From assembly GCF_019933235.1 (NCBI RefSeq), contig NZ_CP082945.1, forward strand, positions 5,555,501 through 5,619,500: 64,000 bases of DNA. The letters are read 5' to 3'. The position numbers and the translations under genes are program-made. The first letter of the stretch is position 1. Every line of letters starts with the position of its first letter. Positions 44,201 to 52,425 of this stretch are shown here, one piece after another. Below the pieces are notes generated by a model. It was not told the DNA's origin, ran no database searches, and saw only the letters and a program-made list of their open reading frames with translations. This DNA is from Streptomyces angustmyceticus. Lineage in GTDB: Bacteria; Actinomycetota; Actinomycetes; Streptomycetales; Streptomycetaceae.

Positions 44201-45682
44201 TCACCCCGACCGCTGGAACGCCCCGGGATGGATCTCGTCGCGCACCGTCGTGTACTGCTGGCGCACGGCCTGGCCGACCGGCAGCTCCTCGCCCGGCTCG
44301 AAGACCTGGCTCGCGGCGGCCGGCCACTGCGGCGGATCGACCCATGCGGCTCCGCCGCCCGCGCCGGACTCCGCGCCCGGGGCCGGGGTGAGCGTGCCGT
44401 GCGCCACACCCCACGCCCAGGCCGCCTGCCGCGCCGCGCCCAGCGCGGCGTAGTCGGCCGGCTGCGGCACCACGACCGGCACCCCGAACAGCCCCGGCGC
44501 CACCGTCTGCACGGCGCCCAGCTCGGCGGCCGCGCCCAGCAGGAACACCCGGCGCACCGCCACGCCCCGCCCGCGCAGCACGTCCAGCGCGTCCGCGAGC
44601 CCGCAGAGCATGCCCTCCACGGCCGCCCGCGCCATGTGCTCCGGCTTCATGCTCTCCCGCCGCATCCCGTGCAACGACCCGGCGGTGTGCGGCAGATGCG
44701 GCGTCCGCTCACCCTCCAGGTACGGCAACAGCACCATGCCGTACGCGCCGGGCGACGACTTCAGCGCCAGCTCGGACAGCCCCTCCAGGTCCGTCCCCAG
44801 CATCTCCGCCGCGCCGCGCAGCACCCGCACGGCGTTGCTGGTGTGCACCACCGGGAGATGCCGGCCGGTCGCGTCGGCGAACGAGGTGATCGTGCCCGTC
44901 GGGTCCGCCAGTGCCTCGTGGTGGATGCCGAACACCGACCCCGAGGCGCCCAGCGACACCACGGCGTCGCCGACGCCGACGCCGAGCCCGAACGCGGCGG
45001 CCATCGTCTCGCCCGTCCCGGCGGAGATCAGCAACCCCTCAGGGGTGAAGCCGGCCGTCCCCGACGGGCTCAGCACCTCCGGCAGCCGCACCTGATGGCC
45101 CAGCGCCAGCTCCACCAGATCCGGCCGGTACGTCTCGGTCGCCGCCGACCAGAAGCCGGTCGCCGAGGCCCCGCCGCGGTCCGTCGTACGCCGCGCGGGG
45201 CGCCCCAGCAGCTGCCACGCCAGCCAGTCGTGCGGCTGCATGATCTCCGCGATCCGGGCCGCGTGCGCCGGCTCCGTACGCGCCAGCCAGCGCATCTTCG
45301 TGATGGCGTGGGTCGCCTGGGGCACCGCGCCGACGGCCTGCGCCCACGCGCTGCGCCCGCCCAGCGAGTCGATCAGGTCCGCGGCGGCGCTCTGCGCCCG
45401 CTTGTCGTTGCCCACCAGCGCCGGGCGGACGAGGTTGCCCTCGACGTCCAGCGGGATCAGACCGTGCGGCTGCGCGGAGACGCCGATCGCCTGCACCCCT
45501 TCGAGCAGCCCGCGGCCCGCCGCCTCGCCGAGTGACATCAGCCACGCCTGCGGGTCGACCTCGGGCCCCTTCTCGACCGGGTGCGGTGCGTACCCCTGCC
45601 TGACGACGGCACCCGTGTCGGCATCGCAGACGACGATCCGTGTGCTCTCGGACGAACTGTCCAATCCGGCGACTATCCCCAT
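44201..45682 (-). CDS. FGGY-family carbohydrate kinase, xylulokinase-like
   Basis: The 493-residue protein starts GIVAGLDSSSESTRIVVCD, the first phosphate-binding motif. It continues with VGNDKRAQSAA, MQPHDWLAWQLLG, ISAGTGETMAAAFGLGVGVGDAVVSLGASGSVF and the adenosine motif FLLGAAAELGAVQ. The pattern fits xylulose kinases, but the exact sugar cannot be fixed. No transporter or isomerase is adjacent. The CDS ends 103 bp from the hrdA stop in convergent orientation. Confidence 0.87.
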   Translation of the reverse strand: MGIVAGLDSSSESTRIVVCDADTGAVVRQGYAPHPVEKGPEVDPQAWLMSLGEAAGRGLLEGVQAIGVSAQPHGLIPLDVEGNLVRPALVGNDKRAQSAAADLIDSLGGRSAWAQAVGAVPQATHAITKMRWLARTEPAHAARIAEIMQPHDWLAWQLLGRPARRTTDRGGASATGFWSAATETYRPDLVELALGHQVRLPEVLSPSGTAGFTPEGLLISAGTGETMAAAFGLGVGVGDAVVSLGASGSVFGIHHEALADPTGTITSFADATGRHLPVVHTSNAVRVLRGAAEMLGTDLEGLSELALKSSPGAYGMVLLPYLEGERTPHLPHTAGSLHGMRRESMKPEHMARAAVEGMLCGLADALDVLRGRGVAVRRVFLLGAAAELGAVQTVAPGLFGVPVVVPQPADYAALGAARQAAWAWGVAHGTLTPAPGAESGAGGGAAWVDPPQWPAAASQVFEPGEELPVGQAVRQQYTTVRDEIHPGAFQRSG

Positions 45683-45748
45683 GGACCCAGATGATGCCCC
45701 ATACGACGCATAGGAGCAGCCTCAGGGTTTCCCCCGGGTACGGCCGGC

Positions 45749-46048
45749 TCAGGTGTTGCTCGTGCCCCAGTCGTCCTCGTCGGGGGAGCGCCGCTCGCGC
45801 AGTGAGCGGACCCGGTCGCCGACCGAGCCGGGCAGCCGGTCGCCGACCTTCGCCGACACCGTCCCGAGCGCCTTCGACGCCGCCTCGCGCCCGGTCAGCG
45901 CGGCGGACTCCGCGGTGTTCCGGACCGCCGGGTTCTGCGTGATCCGCTGGGCGGTCTTGCGGAGCTGCTCGTACCGTTCCCGGCCTGCCCGTGTGCCGAG
46001 CACATACCCCGTGGCCAGTCCCGCGATGAACGTGAGCCGGTAGCGCAT
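45749..46048 (-). CDS. YtxH-like small membrane protein
   Basis: The ATG at 46048 follows GGTGGAG. The 99-residue protein begins MRYRLTFIAGLATGYVLGTRAGRERYEQL, a single membrane helix with the GYxLGTRAGRERYEQ motif of YtxH-like proteins. A helical Lys/Arg/Glu-rich body and an acidic tail ending DWGTSNT follow. Function is unknown. It is transcribed away from the tRNA genes. Confidence 0.85.
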   Translation of the reverse strand: MRYRLTFIAGLATGYVLGTRAGRERYEQLRKTAQRITQNPAVRNTAESAALTGREAASKALGTVSAKVGDRLPGSVGDRVRSLRERRSPDEDDWGTSNT

Positions 46049-46267
46049 TGCTCCACCCTTCCTGTCGTCGGACCCCTCCGGTGCCGGTACGCACCCGAGT
46101 GTCTGGCTGTCTCGCGCGCCTACCCTCCGGGGCCGGAGATCACCCGAGGTGACCTGAGGCGATACCGATTGGCGGAGCACCCCCCTGCTTGCGCTAATGT
46201 ATGTGTCGCAGCGAACGCGCGCCGTCCGGAGCCCCGGACAGCAGTGCATTCGAGGCACACAGAGCAA

Positions 46268-46340
46268 TCCCCTGTAGCTCAATTGGCAGAGCAGCCGGCT
46301 GTTAACCGGCAGGTTACTGGTTCGAGTCCAGTCGGGGGAG
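46268..46340 (+). tRNA. tRNA-Asn (GTT), first copy
   Basis: The 73-nt cloverleaf has acceptor TCCCCTG paired with CGGGGGA (46333-46339), anticodon GTT at 46301-46303 and T-loop TTCGAGT. CCA is not encoded. The second copy 78 bp downstream is nearly identical, differing around the anticodon-stem/variable region. Confidence 0.95.
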
Positions 46341-46345
46341 CTCGG

Positions 46346-46418
46346 TCCCCTGTAGCTCAATTGGCAGAGCATTCGGCTGTTAACCGGAGGGTTACTGGTT
46401 CGAGTCCAGTCGGGGGAG
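46346..46418 (+). tRNA. tRNA-Asn (GTT), second copy
   Basis: The 73-nt cloverleaf has the same acceptor stem as the first copy, anticodon GTT at 46379-46381 and only five bases between the two genes. They are surely co-transcribed. A terminator follows immediately. Confidence 0.95.
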
Positions 46419-46425
46419 CAGAGAG

Positions 46426-46452
46426 AAGAGGACCCCGGAAGGGGTCCTTTTT
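46426..46452 (+). terminator. Intrinsic terminator after the tRNA-Asn pair
   Basis: AGGACCCC (46429-46436), loop GGAA and GGGGTCCT (46441-46448) form an 8-bp stem, followed by TTTTTCTT. This is a classical Rho-independent terminator. Confidence 0.93.
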
Positions 46453-46596
46453 CTTGTGCCGTGGAACCGAACGACCCGTGATCGAAGTCCTCTTGGGCGT
46501 GCGTGGTCGCCGGACGGCAGCCCTCACGGGCAACAGATCGTATGAGCGGCTATGCTGCGGCAGACGGCGCGCACAAATGTGCGCGACGCGCCGTGG

Positions 46597-46670
46597 GGGG
46601 CGGTAGCTCAGCCGGTTAGAGCAGCGGACTCATAATCCGTCGGCCGTGGGTTCGAGTCCCACCCGCCCCA
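46597..46670 (+). tRNA. tRNA with CAT anticodon (elongator Met or lysidine-type Ile)
   Basis: The 74-nt cloverleaf has acceptor GGGGCGG paired with CCGCCCC (46663-46669), anticodon CAT at 46631-46633, T-stem GTGGG/CCCAC and discriminator A. The absence of initiator features (no run of three G-C pairs in the anticodon stem) argues against fMet. Elongator Met and Ile2, whose C is modified to lysidine, cannot be told apart by eye. Confidence 0.9.
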
Positions 46671-46690
46671 CCGCACGGCATCCAGGTGAC

Positions 46691-46723
46691 CTGCGGGAAC
46701 CTCCCTCCGGGGAGGTCCCGCAG
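46691..46723 (+). terminator. Hairpin downstream of the CAT tRNA
   Basis: CTGCGGGA and CCTCCC (46691-46705, one bulged A at 46699) pair with GGGAGGTCCCGCAG-type sequence ending at 46723, giving 14 base pairs around a 4-nt loop. There is no T-run. It lies 21 bp after the tRNA. Confidence 0.7.
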
Positions 46724-47013
46724 AGCCGCAACCCCGCACAGGCCCCACGGGCCCTCGTGCGAGACCTTCCCGGCTTCGCCCACGGCCACCCCGCGCATGC
46801 GCGAAGACCCCTCACACGCCGTGCGCCGCCGGCCGCCGGTCCGCACGGGCAGCCGGCACCGCGAGACCTCCGCCGACGAGAACGCGGCGACGCCCTGGTG
46901 AACGTGACGGGTTGGCCGTGGTGGGGTGAGCGATGGACCCGCTTGGCCGGTTGGCCCCGGGGCGGATGCCTCGGGCCGGGAAAGCGCGTCGATATGACGG
47001 TCCGTGAAGCGGA

Positions 47014-47054
47014 AAGTCCGCTGCCCCGGTGTGAGGCACCGGGGCAGCGGACTT
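47014..47054 (-). terminator. 18-bp perfect hairpin after the small secreted-protein gene
   Basis: AAGTCCGCTGCCCCGGTG (47014-47031) pairs exactly with 47037-47054 around a 5-nt loop. On the minus strand it follows the stop at 47099 by about 45 bp and is followed by TTTCC. Confidence 0.88.
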
Positions 47055-47098
47055 CTCGGCGTGGTGCCGGTGGGACGAGTCCGCGCCGGGGGAAACGG

Positions 47099-47347
47099 TC
47101 AGCGGCTGTAGATGGCCATGATCGTCTCGCTGTCGTCGCACCACACCTCGTGGTAGCCGTTCGCCTGGGCCTGGGGGAGTTCGGCCGCTTCGCACGCCGC
47201 CTTCGACGGGTACTTCAGGGCGCCGACGGGGACCCAGCCGTCGCCGGGCGGCGGGGCGGCGGAGGCGGTGGTGGCGGTCAGGGGAATCGCGACCGCTGCG
47301 GCGCTGACCGCGAGACCGACACCGACACGGGTACGCCACGACTTCAT
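47099..47347 (-). CDS. Small secreted two-cysteine protein
   Basis: The ATG at 47347 follows AAGGAG with about 6 nt spacing; an ATG at 47368 is an alternative. The 82-residue product has a clear signal peptide (MKSWRTRVGVGLAVSAAAVAI, cleavage near ASA). The mature part of about 50 residues contains GWVPVGALKYPSKAACEAAE, YHEVWCDD and ETIMAIYSR. The two cysteines probably form one disulfide. The family is not recognised. Confidence 0.75.
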   Translation of the reverse strand: MKSWRTRVGVGLAVSAAAVAIPLTATTASAAPPPGDGWVPVGALKYPSKAACEAAELPQAQANGYHEVWCDDSETIMAIYSR

Positions 47348-47499
47348 GGTCTTCTCCTTGCTTGTCATTGCTGCTCCGGGCTGGTCCCGCTCGGAGGTGT
47401 GCTCGGCCCCTGTCCAGGGCCGGTACCGAGGCCCCTCGGCCGAGGGGGCCGGCCGACGGGGACGATGAAGGCGGACGGGTGAGTGGGCCGGGTGGGCGG

Positions 47500-48159
47500 T
47501 TACGCGTGGGCGCTGATCACGCCGCCGGCGCTGAGCACGATGTAGATGCCGTTGGCGTCGACACCGGTGTCCTGCTGGTTCGCCTCCAGCGTGGCGGCCA
47601 CGCCGTCGTGGCCGATGATCTGCGCGCGGTACCGGGCGTCGCCGGTCTTCGTGACCTTGGCCGTCCAGCCGCCCGCGAGCTTGAAGGTGCCCGGGCCCTG
47701 GTGCCCGCCGCCCATCCAGGAGTGGACCTGGCCGTCCAGCGTGAGCGTGACGAACATGTCGTTGGCGTCGAGCCCGGCGTCGCCCTTGTTCGTCTCCATC
47801 GTGGCCAGGACCGAACCGCGGGCGACGATCTTGGCGCGGTAGTGCTGGTCGCCGAGCTTGGAGATCTCGGCCGTGCTGATGCCGTCCGCCAGGCGCTGGG
47901 TGCGGACCGAGGACGCCGCCTTGGTGCCGGTCTCGGCGGCGGAGCCCGCCTTGGCGTGGGTGCTCTGCAGCCCGGACCAGCCCGCGGCGCTGGAGTCGGC
48001 GGCGGCCGCGCTCTTGTCGGTGTGGGCCGCGGGCTTCGTGCCGGCGGCGTCCGCGCCGGAGCAGGCGGTCAGGGTGAGGCCGGCGGCGGCGACCAGGGCC
48101 GCGGCGGCAACGCGCAGGGTGCGGCGGCGAGCGGTGCGGACGGTGGTGCTGGAGCTCAT
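47500..48159 (-). CDS. Lipoprotein with a tandem beta-repeat, family unknown
   Basis: The 219-residue protein has a lipoprotein signal ending LTLTAC and an Ala/Ser/Thr-rich tether of about 60 residues. Two repeats of about 55 residues follow: HYRAKIVARGSVLATME-x-DAGLDANDMFVTLTLDG, and RYRAQIIGHDGVAATLE-x-DTGVDANGIYIVLSAGG. Both carry a D-x-N motif that could bind a ligand or cation. It is not assigned to a known family. It lies 152 bp before the small secreted-protein gene on the same strand. Confidence 0.75.
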   Translation of the reverse strand: MSSSTTVRTARRRTLRVAAAALVAAAGLTLTACSGADAAGTKPAAHTDKSAAAADSSAAGWSGLQSTHAKAGSAAETGTKAASSVRTQRLADGISTAEISKLGDQHYRAKIVARGSVLATMETNKGDAGLDANDMFVTLTLDGQVHSWMGGGHQGPGTFKLAGGWTAKVTKTGDARYRAQIIGHDGVAATLEANQQDTGVDANGIYIVLSAGGVISAHA

Positions 48160-48441
48160 GTCGGTCCCCCCAGGACTTCGGTTCGATGTCTCCTCGGTAC
48201 GTCACCCACTCTGCTCGGGGCCGCTATCGCGAAGCTGCCGCTCCGCTAACGTCCGGCTAACCCCCGTGTGAGCAGGGGAAAGAAGGCCAAGGAGGCCCAG
48301 GGGAGACCGGAGCCGGGTCGCGCCGGATGGGTGGGGTTGGGCCTCTTGGGTCCGAGGATGTGCCGTCTGCCGGCGGGCGTGGTCATCTGGTCGTCCAGGC
48401 CCCGTCCGGCCGTCAGGAGTGCCGGGCGGGAAGGGCAGGTG

Positions 48442-49401
48442 ATGACGATGGAGCTGTTTCCGCCGATCCCGTATGCCGAGTGGCGGGACACCAAAGAGAC
48501 GCTCCATCGGTTCGCGCAGATCGTGGGGAAGATCCGGCTCGCGGCCAGTGCCCGGCGCAACCACTGGTGGAACGTGCCGTTCCATCTGACCGGACGGGGC
48601 ATCACCACCCGTCCCATGGGGCAGCTCGACGGGAACCCGATCTTCACGATCGACTTCGACTTCGTCGGGCACCAGCTCGTCGTCGCGACGCTGGACGGCC
48701 GGGCGGTGTCCTTCCCGCTCGCCGGACGGTCGGTGGCGTCCTTCCACGGCGCGGTCATGGAGGCGCTGGCCGCGCTGGGCGTCCGGGTGCGGCTGGCGAT
48801 CCCGCGGCCGTTCGATCTGCCCGACGCCGGGCGGCCGTTCGCCGAGGACACCGAGCACGCGACCTATGACGCGGGGCACGCCCGCCGCTACTGGCAGGTG
48901 CTGAGCCAGGTGGCGTCGGTGCTGGAGGAGTTCGCCGCGGACTATTCGGGGAAGGTCAGCCCGGTGCACCACTTCTGGCACACCTTCGACATCGCGCACA
49001 CCCGGTTCTCCGACCGGCGCGTGGACCAGCCCGGACAGATCGATCCGGTGACCCGGGAGGCGTACTCCCGGGAGGTCATCAGCTTCGGCTTCTGGTTCGG
49101 CGACGACTCCTTCGGCGCGCCCGCGTTCTACTCCTACACCGCTCCGGAGCCCGAGGGACTGGCCGACGAGCCGCTCCGGCCCGCGGCGGCGCAGTGGGCC
49201 GACCGGGGCGGCAGCCACTTGGCGGTGCTGCCCTACGACGAGGCCCGCACCGCGGCCGATCCCCGCGCGGCCGTGCTCGGCTTCTACGAGAGCGCGTACC
49301 AGGCCGGTGCCCGGCGTGCCGGGTGGGACAGCGAACGGCTGGCCTGTCCGGACGGGGTGACGGACCCGTATCTGCTGGCGAGGGCGGCGCGGGCCCGGTA
49401 G
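48442..49401 (+). CDS. DUF5996 family protein
   Basis: The ATG at 48442 is preceded by AAGGGCAGG. The 319-residue protein begins FPPIPYAEWRDTKETLHRFAQIVGKIRLA and continues with NHWWNVPFHLTGRGITTRPM, DFDFVGHQL, SVASFHGAVMEALAALG, PVHHFWHTFDIAHTRFSDR and SREVISFGFWFGDD. These His/Trp-rich motifs fit DUF5996 proteins, whose function is unknown; conserved His and Asp residues would suit a metal site. The gene stands alone. Confidence 0.85.
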   Translation: MTMELFPPIPYAEWRDTKETLHRFAQIVGKIRLAASARRNHWWNVPFHLTGRGITTRPMGQLDGNPIFTIDFDFVGHQLVVATLDGRAVSFPLAGRSVASFHGAVMEALAALGVRVRLAIPRPFDLPDAGRPFAEDTEHATYDAGHARRYWQVLSQVASVLEEFAADYSGKVSPVHHFWHTFDIAHTRFSDRRVDQPGQIDPVTREAYSREVISFGFWFGDDSFGAPAFYSYTAPEPEGLADEPLRPAAAQWADRGGSHLAVLPYDEARTAADPRAAVLGFYESAYQAGARRAGWDSERLACPDGVTDPYLLARAARAR

Positions 49402-49537
49402 GTGGCCCGGGGGCTGCGAGCCCCGGCTGCGTAGGCGACCGGTGGCTTCCGTCAGACGGCCGGTGGGCGGACCGGGCCCGTTGGGTGACCGGTGAGCAGG
49501 CCGTCCCCGTGAGACGACCGGCAGCGGCCCAGCCCCC

Positions 49538-50413
49538 TCAGACGACCGGTGGGCGGCCCAGCCTCGTCATGTGCCATACCGTGTGCCAGCGCATCGGGCG
49601 GCGTCGTCCGCACGGGGTGCGTACTCCCTCGGCGAAGCCCGCCGCCCAGGCCCGCATGCCCGCGGCCGAGCGGCTGCGGGCGGCGGTCAGCAGAGCCCAG
49701 ACGCCGAGGTAGAGCGGTACCAGAAGGGCGGGGAGGTGCCGCTTGGCCAGCCAGACGCGGTTCCTGGCGACCATGCGGTGGTAGACGGCGTGCCGGGTGG
49801 GGGAGGTGTACGGGTGCTGGAGCACCAGCTCCGGCGCGTAGCGGATGCGCCAGCCGCGGTCCAGGGCCCGCCAGGCGAGGTCGGTCTCCTCGTGCGCGTA
49901 GAAGAACTCGTCGGGCCAGCCGCCGATTTCGTCCAGCATCGGGACGGACAGCGAGTGGCCGCCGCCGAGGAAGGTGGTGACGAGGCCGCCGCGTGCCGGG
50001 TCGCCGACGCGCAGGCGGGGGACGTGCCGTCGCTGGGTGCGGCCCAGCTCGTCGGCCACGCGGAAGCTCACGACACCCAACTTCGGGTCACTGGTGTGCA
50101 GTTCGGCCAGCCGGCTGAAGACGTCGGGGCTGATCAGCAGGCCGTCGTCGTCCAGGTCGACCACCAGGTCGAGGTCCCCGAGCTTGCGCAGCTCGTCCAG
50201 CGCGACGTTCCGGCCGCCGGAGATGCCCAGGTTGTCGCTCAGCTCGACGCCCACGGCGCCGTGCGGCAGCGGGGGGAGCGGCGAGCCGTTTCCGATGACC
50301 ACGATGTGGGCCGGCGGGAGGTCCTGCTTGGCGACCGAGTCCAGCAGCGCCTGCAGTTCGGCGGGACGGTTTCCCATGGTCAAGATGGCGACGCCTACGC
50401 GCAGATGACGCAC
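49538..50413 (-). CDS. Family 2 glycosyltransferase
   Basis: The 291-residue protein begins VGVAILTMGNRPAELQALLDSV and has the nucleotide-sugar motif LVVDLDDDGLL (DxD). Later come GGGHSLSVPMLDEIGGWPDEFFYAHEETDLAWRALDRGWRI, the acceptor/ED-type motif of rhamnosyl- and similar transferases. A C-terminal amphipathic or membrane-near segment (ALLVPLYLGVWALLTAA) follows. It would act at the inner face of the membrane on a cell-wall or exported glycan; donor and acceptor are unknown. Confidence 0.88.
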   Translation of the reverse strand: MRHLRVGVAILTMGNRPAELQALLDSVAKQDLPPAHIVVIGNGSPLPPLPHGAVGVELSDNLGISGGRNVALDELRKLGDLDLVVDLDDDGLLISPDVFSRLAELHTSDPKLGVVSFRVADELGRTQRRHVPRLRVGDPARGGLVTTFLGGGHSLSVPMLDEIGGWPDEFFYAHEETDLAWRALDRGWRIRYAPELVLQHPYTSPTRHAVYHRMVARNRVWLAKRHLPALLVPLYLGVWALLTAARSRSAAGMRAWAAGFAEGVRTPCGRRRPMRWHTVWHMTRLGRPPVV

Positions 50414-50742
50414 AGAAGAAGCTCCGTTCTTGGCGGTCCTTTCGCGATGCTAGCCGCCGGGGGAGGCCGTTGCGCGCTACGGCACCTCCCCGGCGACATC
50501 CCGGCCGGGCGCCCGCGGGGGAGCCGGATTTCCCGCGCCCCGGGGAGGGCGGTACGGGGCATGGGCCGGTGGCGAGCCCCCGGACTGTCCGCCTCCCTGT
50601 CTCCCCACCTCCTCGCCCGCCCGCCCGGAAGCTCGTCCGCCCGGACGCCCGGACGCGGTGGCCGGGCGCTCCGGCGCGGCGCACCATGGAAGGACCAGGG
50701 GGGACGCAAGGATGGCCAGGGGGGTGGATGGAGGAAGCCCTC
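50414..50742. other. 329-bp intergenic region, divergent promoters
   Basis: The region lies between the glycosyltransferase (leftward) and cupin (rightward) genes. Apart from the cupin ribosome site I see no operator, hairpin or reading frame that can be supported. Confidence 0.5.
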
Positions 50743-51105
50743 ATGATGGAAGTCAAGACGGTCGACAAGCCGGATGAACGGCGCGACTTTCCCCGAGGCC
50801 ACCTCGAAGCCCTGCACCTGACCGGACTGGACTTCGCCGTGGCCACCTTCGAGCCCGGCTGGCACTGGACGGAGTCGGTGGGGCCGATCGTCGGCACCGA
50901 GAGCTGCGAGGTCCACCACAACTGCTACATGGTCCAGGGCCGGATGCGGATCAAGATGAACGACGGCGCGGAGTCCGAGGTGGGGCCCGGCGACGTGTTC
51001 GTCATTCCGCCCGGTCACGACGCCTGGGTCGTGGGGGACGAGCAGGTCGTCCTGTACGACTTCGCGGGCGGTATGGCGACCGACTACGCCAAGGCGAAGA
51101 GCTGA
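50743..51105 (+). CDS. Single-domain cupin protein
   Basis: The ATG at 50743 follows GGAGGAAG with 5 nt spacing. The 120-residue protein has the two cupin motifs: TFEPGWHWTESVGPIVGTESCEVHHNCYMVQGRMRIKMNDG, and VGPGDVFVIPPGHDAWVVGDE. The His-rich first motif gives likely metal ligands. The GxEVHH pattern is seen in stand-alone cupins without known substrate. Confidence 0.85.
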   Translation: MMEVKTVDKPDERRDFPRGHLEALHLTGLDFAVATFEPGWHWTESVGPIVGTESCEVHHNCYMVQGRMRIKMNDGAESEVGPGDVFVIPPGHDAWVVGDEQVVLYDFAGGMATDYAKAKS

Positions 51106-51419
51106 GTGCGGCGCATGGTGCGCTTCGGGGCGGCCGTGGGGGGCGAGGTCCCCGGGGCGCGCCGGAAGGGCGGGAGCGGAGGGGCGGAAGAGGGGGAGCG
51201 GAGGGGGGGAGATCAGAGGGGCGCGGGGCGTCCTGGGTGCCGTGGTGGAGCCTGGTGGACGGCGTGGGGTTCGCCACGTTGATCGCGATGTCTAGGAACG
51301 CGATCGGTGGGCAGGGGTGCGGGACGGTCCGGCGTGCGGAATACGTCACGGGTTGTGCCCGTTACCGCAGCCGGAGACCGACTGGCAATCGTCGACAGAC
51401 CGGAAGCAGGGAAACACGC
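51106..51419. other. 314-bp region upstream of trxA
   Basis: The first 120 bp are a G/A-rich non-coding tract (51160-51230). The second half holds the SigR-type promoter and ribosome site of trxA. No gene is seen. Confidence 0.6.
51338..51363 (+). promoter_or_regulatory. SigR-type promoter of trxA
   Basis: GGAAT at 51338-51342 and GTT at 51361-51363 are separated by exactly 18 nt. This is the published consensus of the thiol-stress sigma factor SigR of Streptomyces. Transcription would start near 51370, about 50 nt before the thioredoxin ATG. Thioredoxin genes are known SigR targets. Confidence 0.82.
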
Positions 51420-51830
51420 ATGAGCACCATCGAGCTCACCAAGGACAACTTCGACGAGATCGTCTCCGGCAACGACTTCGTCCTCATCGACTTCTGGGCC
51501 GAGTGGTGCGGGCCGTGCAAGCAGTTCGGCCCGGTCTTCGAGAAGTCCTCCGAGACGCACGACGACCTGGTCTTCGCCAAGGTCGACACGGAGGCGCAGC
51601 CCGAGCTGGCCCAGGCCCTCCAGATCCAGTCCATCCCGACCGTGATGATCGTCCGCGAGAACATCGCGGTCTTCGCCCAGCCGGGCGCGCTGCCCGCGGA
51701 GGCCCTGGAGGACGTCATCGGCCAGGCCCGCGCGCTGGACATGGACGAGGTCCGGGCGTCGGTCACCGAGGCCCAGCAGGGCGAGCAGGCCCAGGCCGCC
51801 GAGCAGGGACAGCAGGCGCAGGGCTCGTGA
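51420..51830 (+). CDS. trxA: Thioredoxin
   Basis: The ATG at 51420 has AGGG about 8-9 nt upstream. The 136-residue protein has a standard thioredoxin fold with the active site WCGPC at about residue 32-36, FAKVDTEAQPELAQALQIQSIPTVMIV with the cis-Pro, and a Gln/Ala-rich tail of about 20 residues beyond the usual end (EAQQGEQAQAAEQ). It reduces disulfides using thioredoxin reductase. The stop overlaps the next GTG (GTGA), so the phosphatase gene is coupled to it and should share SigR control. Confidence 0.93.
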   Translation: MSTIELTKDNFDEIVSGNDFVLIDFWAEWCGPCKQFGPVFEKSSETHDDLVFAKVDTEAQPELAQALQIQSIPTVMIVRENIAVFAQPGALPAEALEDVIGQARALDMDEVRASVTEAQQGEQAQAAEQGQQAQGS

Positions 51831-52423
51831 GCGACCTCCTTCTGGTCCGGCACGGCGAGACCGAGTGGAGCCGGGACGGCAGGCACACCAGCTGGACCGA
51901 CCTGCCGCTGACCGCCGACGGTGAGGAGCAGGCCCGCGCACTGCGGCCGCTGCTGTCGGACCGGAAGATCGGGCAGGTGTACGCCAGCCCGATGCGGCGG
52001 GCGCTGCGCACCGCCGAGCTGGCGGGCCTCGCCCGCCCGGAGACCGACCCCGACCTGCGGGAATGGGACTACGGCGGCTACGAGGGCATCACCACCGCCG
52101 AGATCCACCGCAGCCGGCCCGGCTGGTACCTGTTCTCCGACGGCGTCGCCGAGGGGCCCGACGGGCATCCCGGTGAGTCGCCGGAGCAGGTCGGGGCGCG
52201 GGCCGACCGGGTACTGGCGCGGCTCACGCCCCGGCTGGCGGCCGACGAGGGGGATGTGGCGCTGGTGGGACACGCCCACTTCCTGCGGGTGCTGGCCGCC
52301 CGCCGGCTCGGACTGCCGCCCGGCGCCGGGGGGTTGTTCACGTTCGAGACCGGCGCGGTCGGCGTCCTGGGGACCGAGCACGACCGCCCCGCCGTGGTCG
52401 CCTGGAACGCGCGGAGTCTGTAG
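51827..52423 (+). CDS. Histidine phosphatase family protein (phosphoglycerate-mutase-like)
   Basis: The GTG at 51827 overlaps the trxA stop. The 198-residue protein has the catalytic LLVRHGETEWS motif, SPMRRALRTAELAG, a WDYGGYEGIT phosphate-binding segment and the second His in VALVGHAHFLRVLAAR. It belongs to the GpmB/CobC-like branch; the substrate is unknown. Coupling to thioredoxin suggests stress-related expression. Confidence 0.88.
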   Translation: MSDLLLVRHGETEWSRDGRHTSWTDLPLTADGEEQARALRPLLSDRKIGQVYASPMRRALRTAELAGLARPETDPDLREWDYGGYEGITTAEIHRSRPGWYLFSDGVAEGPDGHPGESPEQVGARADRVLARLTPRLAADEGDVALVGHAHFLRVLAARRLGLPPGAGGLFTFETGAVGVLGTEHDRPAVVAWNARSL

Positions 52424-52425
52424 TC

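Larger units (their letters stand above)
46671..47098. other. 428-bp gap with two hairpins
   Basis: The gap lies between the CAT tRNA and the end of a leftward secreted-protein gene. It holds one hairpin for each flank (46691-46723 and 47014-47054). No coding frame inside looks real. Confidence 0.6.

Noticed and set aside
46646..47482. Plus-strand reading frame running through the CAT tRNA and hairpin gap
   Set aside because: It starts inside the tRNA, crosses two perfect hairpins and runs antisense to a small gene with a proper signal peptide.
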